Source: Streptomyces roseifaciens (lineage in GTDB: Bacteria; Actinomycetota; Actinomycetes; Streptomycetales; Streptomycetaceae). Taken from it: a DNA stretch of 64,000 nucleotides. The DNA is taken from contig NZ_LNBE01000004.1 in assembly GCF_001445655.1 (NCBI RefSeq), positions 1,302,001 through 1,366,000 of the forward strand. The letters are read 5' to 3'. Within the stretch, counting starts at the first letter, position 1; every line of letters begins with the position of its first letter. Below, piece by piece: positions 25,282 to 32,026 of this stretch. The translations under genes were made by a program, and so were the position numbers. The notes under the pieces were generated by a model that had not been told where the DNA came from, did no database searches, and saw only the letters and a list, made by a program, of their open reading frames with translations.

Positions 25282-26262
25282 ATGAACCTCACGATGAACA
25301 CGCGTCGCCTGGCCGCGGCGCTGGCCGTGCCTGTCCTGCTGTTCTCCGCCGCCGCGTGCGGTGATGACAAAGGCTCGTCCGAGGCGAAGGTCTCGGTGAA
25401 GGGGGACTTCGGCCAGAAGCCCGAGATCTCGGTGGAGAAGGGTTCGAAGCCGGGCGACGAGCTCACTGTGAAGACGCTGTCGGAGGGCAAGGGCGACAAG
25501 GTCGAGAAGGGCAGCTTCGTCCGTCTCGACTTCGCCGTGCAGAGCATGAAGGACGACAAGCCGCTGGGCGGCTCCTGGTCGAGCCAGGGGCAGACGCCGG
25601 GTGGCAAGGACGTGCGCCGCCAGGACGTCTTCGCCGCGGGCCAGCCGGGCCAGCAGGTGCCCGCGAAGGTGGCCGACGCCGTGATCGGCCAGCGGGCCGG
25701 CAGCCGGGTCGAGGTCCTGGGCACGGTGAAGGAGACCATCGGCGAGCAGGTCAATCCGCAGCTGGGCCTGGAGCCGGAGGACGGCCTGGTCTGGGTCGTC
25801 GACGTGGTGGGCGCGCAGAAGGTCGACCCGAAGAGCGAGGTCAAGGGCGACCAGGCCAAGCCGGACGAGGGCATGCCCGAGGTGAAGGTCCTCCCGCAGA
25901 AGGCTGCGGAGATCACCATTCCCAAGGACACCAAGGCGCCCTCGGACCTCAAGGAGCAGGTGCTGATCAAGGGCAACGGCCCGGAGATCAAGGCGGGTGA
26001 GGGGCTGATCGCCCAGTACACCGGGGTGAAGTGGGAGGACGGCAAGAAGTTCGACTCCTCCTGGGACCACTCGGGGGCGACGAGCTTCCAGATCGGCACC
26101 GGCTCGGTCGTCCAGGGCTGGGACAAGGGCCTGGTCGGCAAGCACGTCGGGGACCGGGTCGAGCTGGTGATCCCGCCGAAGCTGGGCTACGAGGGACAGG
26201 CCGGCAGCGGCCTGGACAAGAACACGCTGGTGTTCGTCGTCGATATCGTGGGCAAGGTCTGA
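25282..26262 (+). CDS. FKBP-type prolyl isomerase lipoprotein with two FKBP-like domains
   Basis: 326-residue lipoprotein; the lipobox SAAAC places lipidated C26 after a short signal peptide. The C-terminal domain (about 230-326) is a canonical FKBP peptidyl-prolyl isomerase: YTGVKWEDGKKFDSSW, QIGTGSVVQGWDKGL and VELVIPPKLGYEGQAGSGLDKNTLVFVVDIV. Residues about 70-175 look like a second, degenerate copy (FVRLDFAVQSMKDDKPLGGSW ... VPAKVADAVIGQRAGSRVEVL ... DGLVWVVDVVGAQ), so the gene has an internal duplication. The role is probably folding of exported proteins at the cell surface. ATG 25282 or ATG 25294 could be used; the ribosome site is weak. A second FKBP gene follows. Confidence 0.9.
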   Translation: MNLTMNTRRLAAALAVPVLLFSAAACGDDKGSSEAKVSVKGDFGQKPEISVEKGSKPGDELTVKTLSEGKGDKVEKGSFVRLDFAVQSMKDDKPLGGSWSSQGQTPGGKDVRRQDVFAAGQPGQQVPAKVADAVIGQRAGSRVEVLGTVKETIGEQVNPQLGLEPEDGLVWVVDVVGAQKVDPKSEVKGDQAKPDEGMPEVKVLPQKAAEITIPKDTKAPSDLKEQVLIKGNGPEIKAGEGLIAQYTGVKWEDGKKFDSSWDHSGATSFQIGTGSVVQGWDKGLVGKHVGDRVELVIPPKLGYEGQAGSGLDKNTLVFVVDIVGKV

Positions 26263-26326
26263 TCTTTGACCGGGATCTGCCAGAATTGCACGGTTGTCTA
26301 CAAGATTCGTTCGTAGGAGCACTTTC

Positions 26327-26707
26327 GTGAGCATCGACAAGCCCGAGATCGATTTTCCCGAGGGCCCGGAGCCCACTGACCTGGAGATCACCGAGATCTG
26401 GGAGGGCGACGGCCAGGTCGCCAAGGCCGGCCAGCTGGCCCAGGTCCACTACGTGGGCGTGGCCTTCTCCACCGGCGAGGAGTTCGACGCCAGCTGGAAC
26501 CGTGGCACGCCGCTGGAGTTCCAGCTCGGCGCCGGCCAGGTCATCGCGGGCTGGGACCAGGGCATCCAGGGCATGAAGGTGGGCGGCCGCCGCAAGCTGG
26601 TCATCCCGCCGCACCTGGCCTACGGCGACCGCGGTGCCGGCGGTGGCCGCATCGCCCCGGGCGAGTCGCTGATCTTCGTCTGCGACCTGGTCGCCGTCAA
26701 GGGCTGA
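26327..26707 (+). CDS. FKBP-type peptidyl-prolyl cis-trans isomerase (cytosolic)
   Basis: 126-residue single-domain FKBP with no signal peptide. The full fold is visible: VHYVGVAFSTGEEFDASWNRGTPLEF, GAGQVIAGWDQGIQGMKVGGRRKL and VIPPHLAYGDRGAGG ... FVCDLVAV. It matches the FkbP family of small, FK506-binding isomerases of Streptomyces. GTG 26327 is chosen because TAGGAG lies upstream and the protein then starts SIDKPEIDFPEG, the usual N-terminus; an earlier ATG in frame adds eleven Arg/Ser/Thr-rich residues. It lies 64 nt after the lipoprotein FKBP gene, and the pair probably arose by duplication. A textbook terminator follows. Confidence 0.94.
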   Translation: MSIDKPEIDFPEGPEPTDLEITEIWEGDGQVAKAGQLAQVHYVGVAFSTGEEFDASWNRGTPLEFQLGAGQVIAGWDQGIQGMKVGGRRKLVIPPHLAYGDRGAGGGRIAPGESLIFVCDLVAVKG

Positions 26708-26721
26708 CCCCTTCTTCGCGG

Positions 26722-26757
26722 GCCGAGGCCCCACGCCTGCGGGCGTGGGGCCTCGGC
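26722..26757 (+). terminator. Intrinsic terminator after the FKBP gene
   Basis: Perfect 16-bp arms (26722-26737 and 26742-26757) with a TGCG loop, followed by TTTTG. Confidence 0.9.
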
Positions 26758-26820
26758 TTTTGCGCTTGAAGGCCGGAGCGGTACGGTCAGCGGTTGAGAG
26801 CACAAGTAGAGAGGGCGTCG

Positions 26821-27831
26821 ATGGCGATTGCCAAGGCCGAGCGGCTGATGAACCTGGCGCTGTGCCTGCTGGGGACGCGCCGTCCGCTGAGCAAGCGGGA
26901 GCTCAGGGGCTCCATCGAGGCCTACCTCGAAGCCTTCGGGCCGGGGAACGGTGCGGCCTCCGGCACGGCCTCCGGGGCCCCGGACAACGCCGCGGGCAGC
27001 GAAGACGCCTTCAACCGCATGTTCGAGCGCGACAAGGACGATCTGCGCGAGCTGGGCCTGATCATCGAGACGGTGGAGAGCGTCGACGGCGAGACCGGCT
27101 ATCTGGCCCGCCGCGACAGCAACCGCCTGCCCCCCATCACGCTGGACGTCGAGGAGGCGGCCGCCCTGGGCCTGGCCGCCAGCGTGTGGCAGCAGGCCCG
27201 CCTGGCCGCCGCGGCCAGCGGGGCGCTGCAGAAGCTGCGGGCCGCCGGCATGCCGCTCGCGGAAGAGGTCTACGGCAACAGCGCCCTGGAGACGCGGATC
27301 CCGGTCCACGAGGCGGCCTTCGAGCCGCTGATGCTGGCCGCGCGCGACCGGCGCCCGGTCGTCTTCGACTACCGCAAGGCGAATTCGGCCCGCCCCGAGC
27401 AGCGGCACGTCGAGCCGTGGACGCTGGAGTGCTGGCGCGGCCACTGGTACCTGGCGGGCTGGGACCGCGACCGCAAGGCGGAGCGCGTCTTCCGGCTGTC
27501 CCGGATCACCGGCAAGGTGCGGTCGCGGGGCATCCCCTTCACCGCTCCGGTGCCCGACCACGTGACGGTCCGCGAGACCGTCGAGCGCTGGGCCGGCGAG
27601 ACGGCGACGAGCACGGCCCTGATCAAGGTGCGGGCGGACCACGGGTATCCGCTGCGGGCCCGGGCCCTGGCCACGCGGGGGCTGGGCGACGGCTGGGACG
27701 AGCTGAAGATCCCCTACGGGCACGGGCTGGACGCGTGGCTGGTGGAGTTCGGCCCGGACGTGGTGGTGCTGGAACCGGCGGAGCTGCGGGCCGAGGTGCT
27801 CGACCGGCTGCGCGCCGTGGCCAAGGGCTGA
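26821..27831 (+). CDS. pafB: WYL-domain regulator PafB
   Basis: 336 residues. An N-terminal winged helix-turn-helix (MAIAKAERLMNLALCLLGTRRPLSKRELR) is followed by a WYL domain (about 140-220, with WTLECWRGHWYLAGWDRDRKAERVFRLSRI) and a WCX-type C-terminal extension. PafB acts with PafC as a heterodimeric activator of DNA-damage genes in actinobacteria; single-stranded DNA is thought to be the signal bound by the WYL domains. The name comes from the shared operon with pafA in mycobacteria. Here FKBP genes separate the pair from pafA. ATG 26821 follows an AGAGAGGG site. A Gly/Ala/Ser-rich stretch at residues 40-60 is an insertion between helices. Confidence 0.92.
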   Translation: MAIAKAERLMNLALCLLGTRRPLSKRELRGSIEAYLEAFGPGNGAASGTASGAPDNAAGSEDAFNRMFERDKDDLRELGLIIETVESVDGETGYLARRDSNRLPPITLDVEEAAALGLAASVWQQARLAAAASGALQKLRAAGMPLAEEVYGNSALETRIPVHEAAFEPLMLAARDRRPVVFDYRKANSARPEQRHVEPWTLECWRGHWYLAGWDRDRKAERVFRLSRITGKVRSRGIPFTAPVPDHVTVRETVERWAGETATSTALIKVRADHGYPLRARALATRGLGDGWDELKIPYGHGLDAWLVEFGPDVVVLEPAELRAEVLDRLRAVAKG

Positions 27832-27891
27832 GACAGCGGATACGGGCCGAAGGGCCCGCGACGAGGGCTGAGAGGAACGGACCGACTTCTG

Positions 27892-28854
27892 ATGGCCGGA
27901 AACGCCATTGATCAGACGCGGCGGATGCTGTCGCTGGTCACCTATCTGCGGGAGCGCCCCGGCGCCCGGGTCACCGACGTGGCGCGCGCCTTCGGGATCA
28001 CCGAGGACGAGCTGATCGGCGACCTCGACGTCCTGCCGATGTGCGGCACCAGCTTCCGCGGCGGTGACCTGCTGGACATCGACACCGACGGCGACCGCAT
28101 CTGGTGGCACAACCCGGACGCCTCGGGCAACAGCACGGGCGAGCCCCTGCGGCTGGCCGCGGACGAGGCCACGGCCCTGCTGGTGGCCGCCCGCGCGGTG
28201 GCCACGCTGCCCGGTCTGCGGGAGAGCGACCGGCAGGCGCTGGTGCGCGCCACCGCCAAGATCGAGGCCGCGGCCGGCGAGGCGGCGGGTGCGAGCTCCC
28301 GGCTGTCGGTGACCTTCGAGTCCGAGGGCGGCGTCTTCGCCGACGTCGACCGGGCGATCGCCGAGCGCCGCCGCGTGTGGATCAAGTACTACTCGCCCGC
28401 GCGCGACGAGCTCACCGAGCGTGAGGTCGACCCCGTCCGGCTGTTCGTCGTGGGCCACACCTATATGGAGGCGTGGTGCCGGCTGTCGGAGGCCCGGCGC
28501 ACCTTCCGCCTGGACCGGGTGGCCGAAATCCGGCTGCTCGACGAGCCGTCCGATCCGCCGCCGGTCGAGCTGCGGGACCTGTCCGAGGGGCTCGTGCAGC
28601 CGGCCGCGGAGGACCCGGAGGTCGTGATCGAGGTGGGCCCCGGCGGCCGCTGGGTCGCCGAGTACTACCCGCACGACAGTGCCGAGGAGCGGCCCGACGG
28701 AGGCCTGCGGATCACGCTGCGCACCCCGGACCCGGCCTCGCTGCGCCGGCTCGCGCTGCGGCTCGGCGGCGACGGGCGGATCGTCTCGCCGGCCGGGCTG
28801 GCGGTCAGCGCGCGGGACGCGGCCCGCGAGGCCCTTGCGGCGTACGGGGAGTGA
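27892..28854 (+). CDS. pafC: WYL-domain regulator PafC
   Basis: 320 residues, paralogous in architecture to PafB: winged helix-turn-helix (MAGNAIDQTRRMLSLVTYLRERPGARVTDVARAFGIT), WYL core with RRVWIKYYSPARDELTEREVDPVRLFVVGHTYMEAWCRLSEARRTFRLDRV, and a WCX tail. It is the obligate partner of PafB. The 60-nt gap to pafB contains the GAGAGGAA ribosome site and no terminator, so both are co-expressed. The stop overlaps a GTG in the frame of the next mini-gene, which suggests that the following zinc-ribbon gene belongs to the same transcript. Confidence 0.92.
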   Translation: MAGNAIDQTRRMLSLVTYLRERPGARVTDVARAFGITEDELIGDLDVLPMCGTSFRGGDLLDIDTDGDRIWWHNPDASGNSTGEPLRLAADEATALLVAARAVATLPGLRESDRQALVRATAKIEAAAGEAAGASSRLSVTFESEGGVFADVDRAIAERRRVWIKYYSPARDELTEREVDPVRLFVVGHTYMEAWCRLSEARRTFRLDRVAEIRLLDEPSDPPPVELRDLSEGLVQPAAEDPEVVIEVGPGGRWVAEYYPHDSAEERPDGGLRITLRTPDPASLRRLALRLGGDGRIVSPAGLAVSARDAAREALAAYGE

Positions 28855-28865
28855 GGGTGGACCCG

Positions 28866-29105
28866 ATGGACGGGAGAGTGCCGGGGGCCGCGCTGTTCAA
28901 GGCGGCCTGCCCCGACTGCCGCGGCCGCTTCGAGCTGGCCGCGAGTGCGCTGCGGCTGGCGATCGGCGGCAGCCGGCGGACCACCTTCTACTCCTTCACC
29001 TGCCCGGACTGCGGTTCCGCGGTGCGCAAGCCGGCGGGGGAGCGGATCGTCGAGCTGCTGACCGGCGGCGGGGTGCGGACGCTGCGGCTGCACTCGACGG
29101 TGTGA
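28866..29105 (+). CDS. Small zinc-ribbon protein
   Basis: 79 residues with two CxxC knuckles, C15/C18 (CPDCRGRF) and C46/C49 (CPDCGSAV), spaced as in a zinc ribbon. The spacer contains a short hydrophobic helix. The mini-gene lies 11 nt after pafC. In the same frame GTG 28851 overlaps the pafC stop (GTGA), an alternative start that would couple translation; ATG 28866 is preferred because a GAGGGTGG site lies 5 nt before it. The function is not recognised. The position directly after pafBC invites the guess of a nucleic-acid- or partner-binding accessory in that operon, without evidence beyond linkage. Confidence 0.8.
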   Translation: MDGRVPGAALFKAACPDCRGRFELAASALRLAIGGSRRTTFYSFTCPDCGSAVRKPAGERIVELLTGGGVRTLRLHSTV

Positions 29106-29209
29106 GCCCCAGCCCAGTGCCGGGCCCGGTGCGTACGAACACAGTCCGTACGAAACACTCCGATAAACAGTTGTTTTGAGCCATTCCGACATCCCGATAG
29201 GTTCACCTC

Positions 29210-29425
29210 ATGTTCTGGCCCATGCTCGCCGTCGCCCTCGCCTTCCTGGGGATCGCCGTCCTCGGGGTGCTGGCCGCCCGGGTGCTGGTCGAAGTGCGGC
29301 GGCTGGCGCGCCAGGTGTCGGAGAGCTCACAGCGGATCAGCCGGGCCGCGGAGGACCTGGAGCGGGCCGCGACGCCGCTCGCCGCGGCGAGTGCGCAGGC
29401 CGCGCACACTTTGCGCCAGGAATGA
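29210..29425 (+). CDS. Small single-pass membrane protein with coiled coil
   Basis: 71 residues: one N-terminal transmembrane helix (about 2-26), then an amphipathic helix rich in Arg, Glu, Ser and Ala (EVRRLARQVSESSQRISRAAEDLERAA) that looks like a short coiled coil in the cytoplasm. The pattern recalls DUF948-type actinobacterial membrane proteins. Codon third positions are G/C-rich as in its neighbours, and the gene lies between the zinc-ribbon gene and tatA, both co-directional. No Shine-Dalgarno sequence is evident before ATG 29210. Function unknown; a scaffold near the Tat translocase is possible but only inferred from position. Confidence 0.75.
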   Translation: MFWPMLAVALAFLGIAVLGVLAARVLVEVRRLARQVSESSQRISRAAEDLERAATPLAAASAQAAHTLRQE

Positions 29426-29653
29426 GCGGTTCTGACAACGTCGCTCCCGCTCTCTCCTGGGGCCGCTGACCGGGCGGTACGCTGTTTCGGCGGCCCCGGC
29501 GACGAGGCGGGGGGCCGCATCCGGGAGTACGCAAGGGGATTGCCCAGCGTTTACCCCTGCGCGTTACGATCGCTGCCGTACGGCTGATGGACAAATGTCC
29601 GATCAGTCGGCAGTACCCCACCCCATGCCGCCTCGGTGAGAAGGTAAACGCAA

Positions 29654-29935
29654 ATGTTCGGTAGGCTCGGCGCCCCCGAGATCATCCTCATTCTCGTCGT
29701 CATCGTCCTGCTGTTCGGTGCGAAGAAGCTCCCGGACATGGCGCGTTCCCTCGGCAAGTCCGCCCGCATCCTCAAGAGCGAGGCGAAGGCCATGAAGTCG
29801 GAGGGCCAGGACAACGCCTCCGCCCCGGCCGACCCGCCCGCCGCCCAGGCCCCGCGTACGATCAAGGCGGCTCCCGGCGATGTGGCCGGCGCGCGTCCGG
29901 TCACCGAGCCGAGCGACCGCTCCACGCAGCACTGA
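29654..29935 (+). CDS. tatA: Sec-independent translocase subunit TatA
   Basis: 93 residues. The short N-terminus [11 protein letters not shown] leads into one membrane helix (about 8-24), the conserved FG pair in [17 protein letters not shown], and an amphipathic helix. The C-terminal half is Ala/Pro/Asp-rich and disordered. TatA oligomers form the pore for folded, twin-arginine proteins. AGAAGG precedes ATG 29654. tatC follows 95 nt downstream, so the two form the tatAC operon; tatB lies elsewhere in Streptomyces. The 228-nt region upstream contains a TACGCT hexamer near 29476 and a TTGCCC-N19-TACGAT pair near 29540-29570, either of which might be a promoter. Confidence 0.95.
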   Translation: MFGRLGAPEIILILVVIVLLFGAKKLPDMARSLGKSARILKSEAKAMKSEGQDNASAPADPPAAQAPRTIKAAPGDVAGARPVTEPSDRSTQH

Positions 29936-30030
29936 GCAGCGCCGAACAGGCGCTGAGCAGCACTTTTTCAGGGACGATCGAGGCGGCCGCCCGCGGGGCG
30001 TCCGTCTGCCGCACGAGATAGGGACGTGGG

Positions 30031-30966
30031 TTGCCCAAGTCTGCCCGCAAGAAGGAGAAGGACCCCGAGGGGCGGATGCCGCTCGCGGAGCACCTGCGTG
30101 AGCTGCGCAACAGGCTGGCCAAGGCGGTCATCGCGATCGTCGTGGTGGCCATCGTCGCGGCGTTCTACCAGAAGCAGCTCACGGACTTCCTCTCGAGTCC
30201 CGTTCCCAAGTGCCCGGGCCGTGACCTGGCGCAGAGCCACGGCGGCAACTGCGCGGTCGTGGTGTTCAACAGCCTGGCCTCGCCGTTCACGACGATCGTG
30301 AAGGTGTGCCTGCTCGCGGGCGTCACCGTCTCCTCGCCGATCTGGCTCTACCAGCTGTGGGCGTTCCTCGCCCCGGGTCTGCACAAGAACGAGAAGAAGT
30401 ACACGATCGCCTTCGTGGCGACGGCCGCTCCCCTCTTCGTCGCCGGTGCCTACCTGGCCTACGAGATCATGCCGATGAGCATGCGGGTGCTGCTGAAGAT
30501 CACACCCGATTCCGCGGCCAACACCCTCAACCTCGACGACATCCTCGACTTCACCGTCCGGATGATCCTCGTCTTCGGCCTCGCCTTCGAGCTGCCGCTG
30601 CTCCTGGTCATGATGAACATCGCCGGGATGGTCACCGGCAAGACCATGATCAAGTGGTGGCGCGGCGTCGTCATGGGCGTCTTCGTCTTCGGTGCGATCG
30701 CGACCCCCAGCACCGACCCGTTCGGCATGTGCATCCTGGCCGTGCCGATCATCATCCTGTACTTCGGCGCGGTGGGCTTCTCGATGCTCAACGACAAGCG
30801 CCGCGTGCGCCGCAACCCCGACCGGCTGCTGTCCGACGACGAGGCCGCTCCCCTGGACCTGACCCCGCAGTCCGTCGGCGACTCCGAGCCGATGCCGGCC
30901 CTGCACGAGCGGTCCGGCGACGGCCACAGCCCCGCGGCCCGCAACAGCTACGACGACGTGACGTGA
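30031..30966 (+). CDS. tatC: Sec-independent translocase subunit TatC
   Basis: 311-residue polytopic membrane protein, the twin-arginine signal receptor. The N-terminal block MPLAEHLRELRNRLAKA carries the conserved Glu used in signal binding. Six hydrophobic segments are visible, with the FAPGLHKNEKKY-type loop and FELPLLLVMMNIAG block typical of TatC. The C-terminal 60 residues are hydrophilic. The TTG start at 30031 is chosen because the protein then begins PKSARKKEKDPEGRMPLAEHL, as I recall for other Streptomyces TatC; ATG 30076 would remove this conserved basic region. The lipid kinase gene follows with its own -10 element. Confidence 0.95.
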   Translation: MPKSARKKEKDPEGRMPLAEHLRELRNRLAKAVIAIVVVAIVAAFYQKQLTDFLSSPVPKCPGRDLAQSHGGNCAVVVFNSLASPFTTIVKVCLLAGVTVSSPIWLYQLWAFLAPGLHKNEKKYTIAFVATAAPLFVAGAYLAYEIMPMSMRVLLKITPDSAANTLNLDDILDFTVRMILVFGLAFELPLLLVMMNIAGMVTGKTMIKWWRGVVMGVFVFGAIATPSTDPFGMCILAVPIIILYFGAVGFSMLNDKRRVRRNPDRLLSDDEAAPLDLTPQSVGDSEPMPALHERSGDGHSPAARNSYDDVT

Positions 30967-31061
30967 CCCGGGCCGGCGCGCTCGGACGGAGCGCGCCGTA
31001 CGGACACCGCCGCGGGGCGGCCGCTGATGCAGCGGCCGCCCCGCGGCGCATCCCGACCCGA

Positions 31062-31067
31062 TAGGGT
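31062..31067 (+). promoter_or_regulatory. -10 element of the lipid kinase gene, predicted leaderless transcript
   Basis: TAGGGT ends 7 nt before the GTG at 31075; no Shine-Dalgarno sequence is present. Confidence 0.45.
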
Positions 31068-31074
31068 CCGGCGG

Positions 31075-31980
31075 GTGACCAGCGACATCACGCTCTTCGT
31101 CAACCCGGCGGCAGGCCGCGGGCGCGGGGCGGCCGCCGCCCAGCCGGCCGCCCGGGCGCTGCGGGCCGCCGGGTTCTCCGTGCGCACCGTCCTCGGCGAG
31201 AACGCCGCCGAAGCCCTGCGCCGGGCCCGCGAGGCCGTGGCGGGCGGCACCGGCGCGCTGATCGCCGTCGGCGGAGACGGCATGGTCTCGCTGGCCCTCC
31301 AGGCCGTCGCCGGCACCCCCGTCCCGCTCGGCGTGGTGGCCGCCGGCACCGGCAACGACTTCGCCCGCGCCGCGGGGCTGCCCGTCCGCGACCCCGCAGC
31401 GGCCGGCCGGCTCATAGCCCGGTCGCTCAAGGGCGACGGCGGCCGCCCGGTGGACCTCGGCCGGGCCGGCGGCACGTACTTCGCGACGGTGCTCGCCTCC
31501 GGCTTCGACTCGCGCGTCAACGACCGCGGCAACCGGCTGCGCTTCCCCACCGGCCGGCTGCGCTACGACGTGGCCCTGCTCGCCGAGCTGGCCGCGCTGC
31601 GCCCCATCCCGTACCGGATCCGGCTGGACGACGGCCCGGAGCAGGAGATCGAGGCGACCCTCGTCGCGGTCGGCAACAGCTCCTCGTACGGCGGGGGCAT
31701 GCGCATCTGCGCGGACGCCCGCATGGACGACGGGCTGTTCGACATCACCGTCGTCGGCCCGTGCAGCCGCTCCACGCTGCTCAAGGTCTTCCCCCGGGTC
31801 TACCGCGGCACCCACCTCGGCCACCCCGCGGTCACCGTGCACCGCGTCGCCAAGGTGTCACTGTCCGCAGCCGGGCTCACCGGCTGGGCGGACGGCGAGC
31901 CACTCGGCCCGCTGCCGCTGACCGCCGAGACCGTACCGGAGGCCGTGCGCCTGCTCGGAACTGCGGAAAAGGCTGCATAA
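31075..31980 (+). CDS. Diacylglycerol/lipid kinase family protein
   Basis: 301 residues with the DAGK catalytic fold: LFVNPAAGRGRG at the N-terminus, the nucleotide loop IAVGGDGMVSLALQAV, and GVVAAGTGNDFARAAGL. ATP-dependent phosphorylation of diacylglycerol or a related lipid is the expected reaction (DgkB/YegS group). The glycine loop reads GGDGM where most members have GGDGT or GGDGN, a small deviation that might alter nucleotide contact. GTG 31075 lacks a ribosome site and sits 7 nt after a -10 hexamer. Its position between tatC and the HelY-like helicase is, to my memory, standard in Streptomyces. Confidence 0.88.
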   Translation: MTSDITLFVNPAAGRGRGAAAAQPAARALRAAGFSVRTVLGENAAEALRRAREAVAGGTGALIAVGGDGMVSLALQAVAGTPVPLGVVAAGTGNDFARAAGLPVRDPAAAGRLIARSLKGDGGRPVDLGRAGGTYFATVLASGFDSRVNDRGNRLRFPTGRLRYDVALLAELAALRPIPYRIRLDDGPEQEIEATLVAVGNSSSYGGGMRICADARMDDGLFDITVVGPCSRSTLLKVFPRVYRGTHLGHPAVTVHRVAKVSLSAAGLTGWADGEPLGPLPLTAETVPEAVRLLGTAEKAA

Positions 31981-32010
31981 AAGATCGGGTGCGCTGTCGG
32001 GGGTCACCGG

Positions 32011-32016
32011 TAGGCT
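32011..32016 (+). promoter_or_regulatory. -10 element of the helicase gene, near-leaderless transcript
   Basis: TAGGCT ends 10 nt before the ATG at 32027; the intervening bases contain no ribosome site. Confidence 0.4.
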
Positions 32017-32026
32017 CGTAGACAAG

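Noticed and set aside
29531..29570. Strong promoter of tatA
   Set aside because: TTGCCC and TACGAT are present but 19 nt apart, and a second hexamer lies near 29476, so no single promoter can be chosen with confidence.
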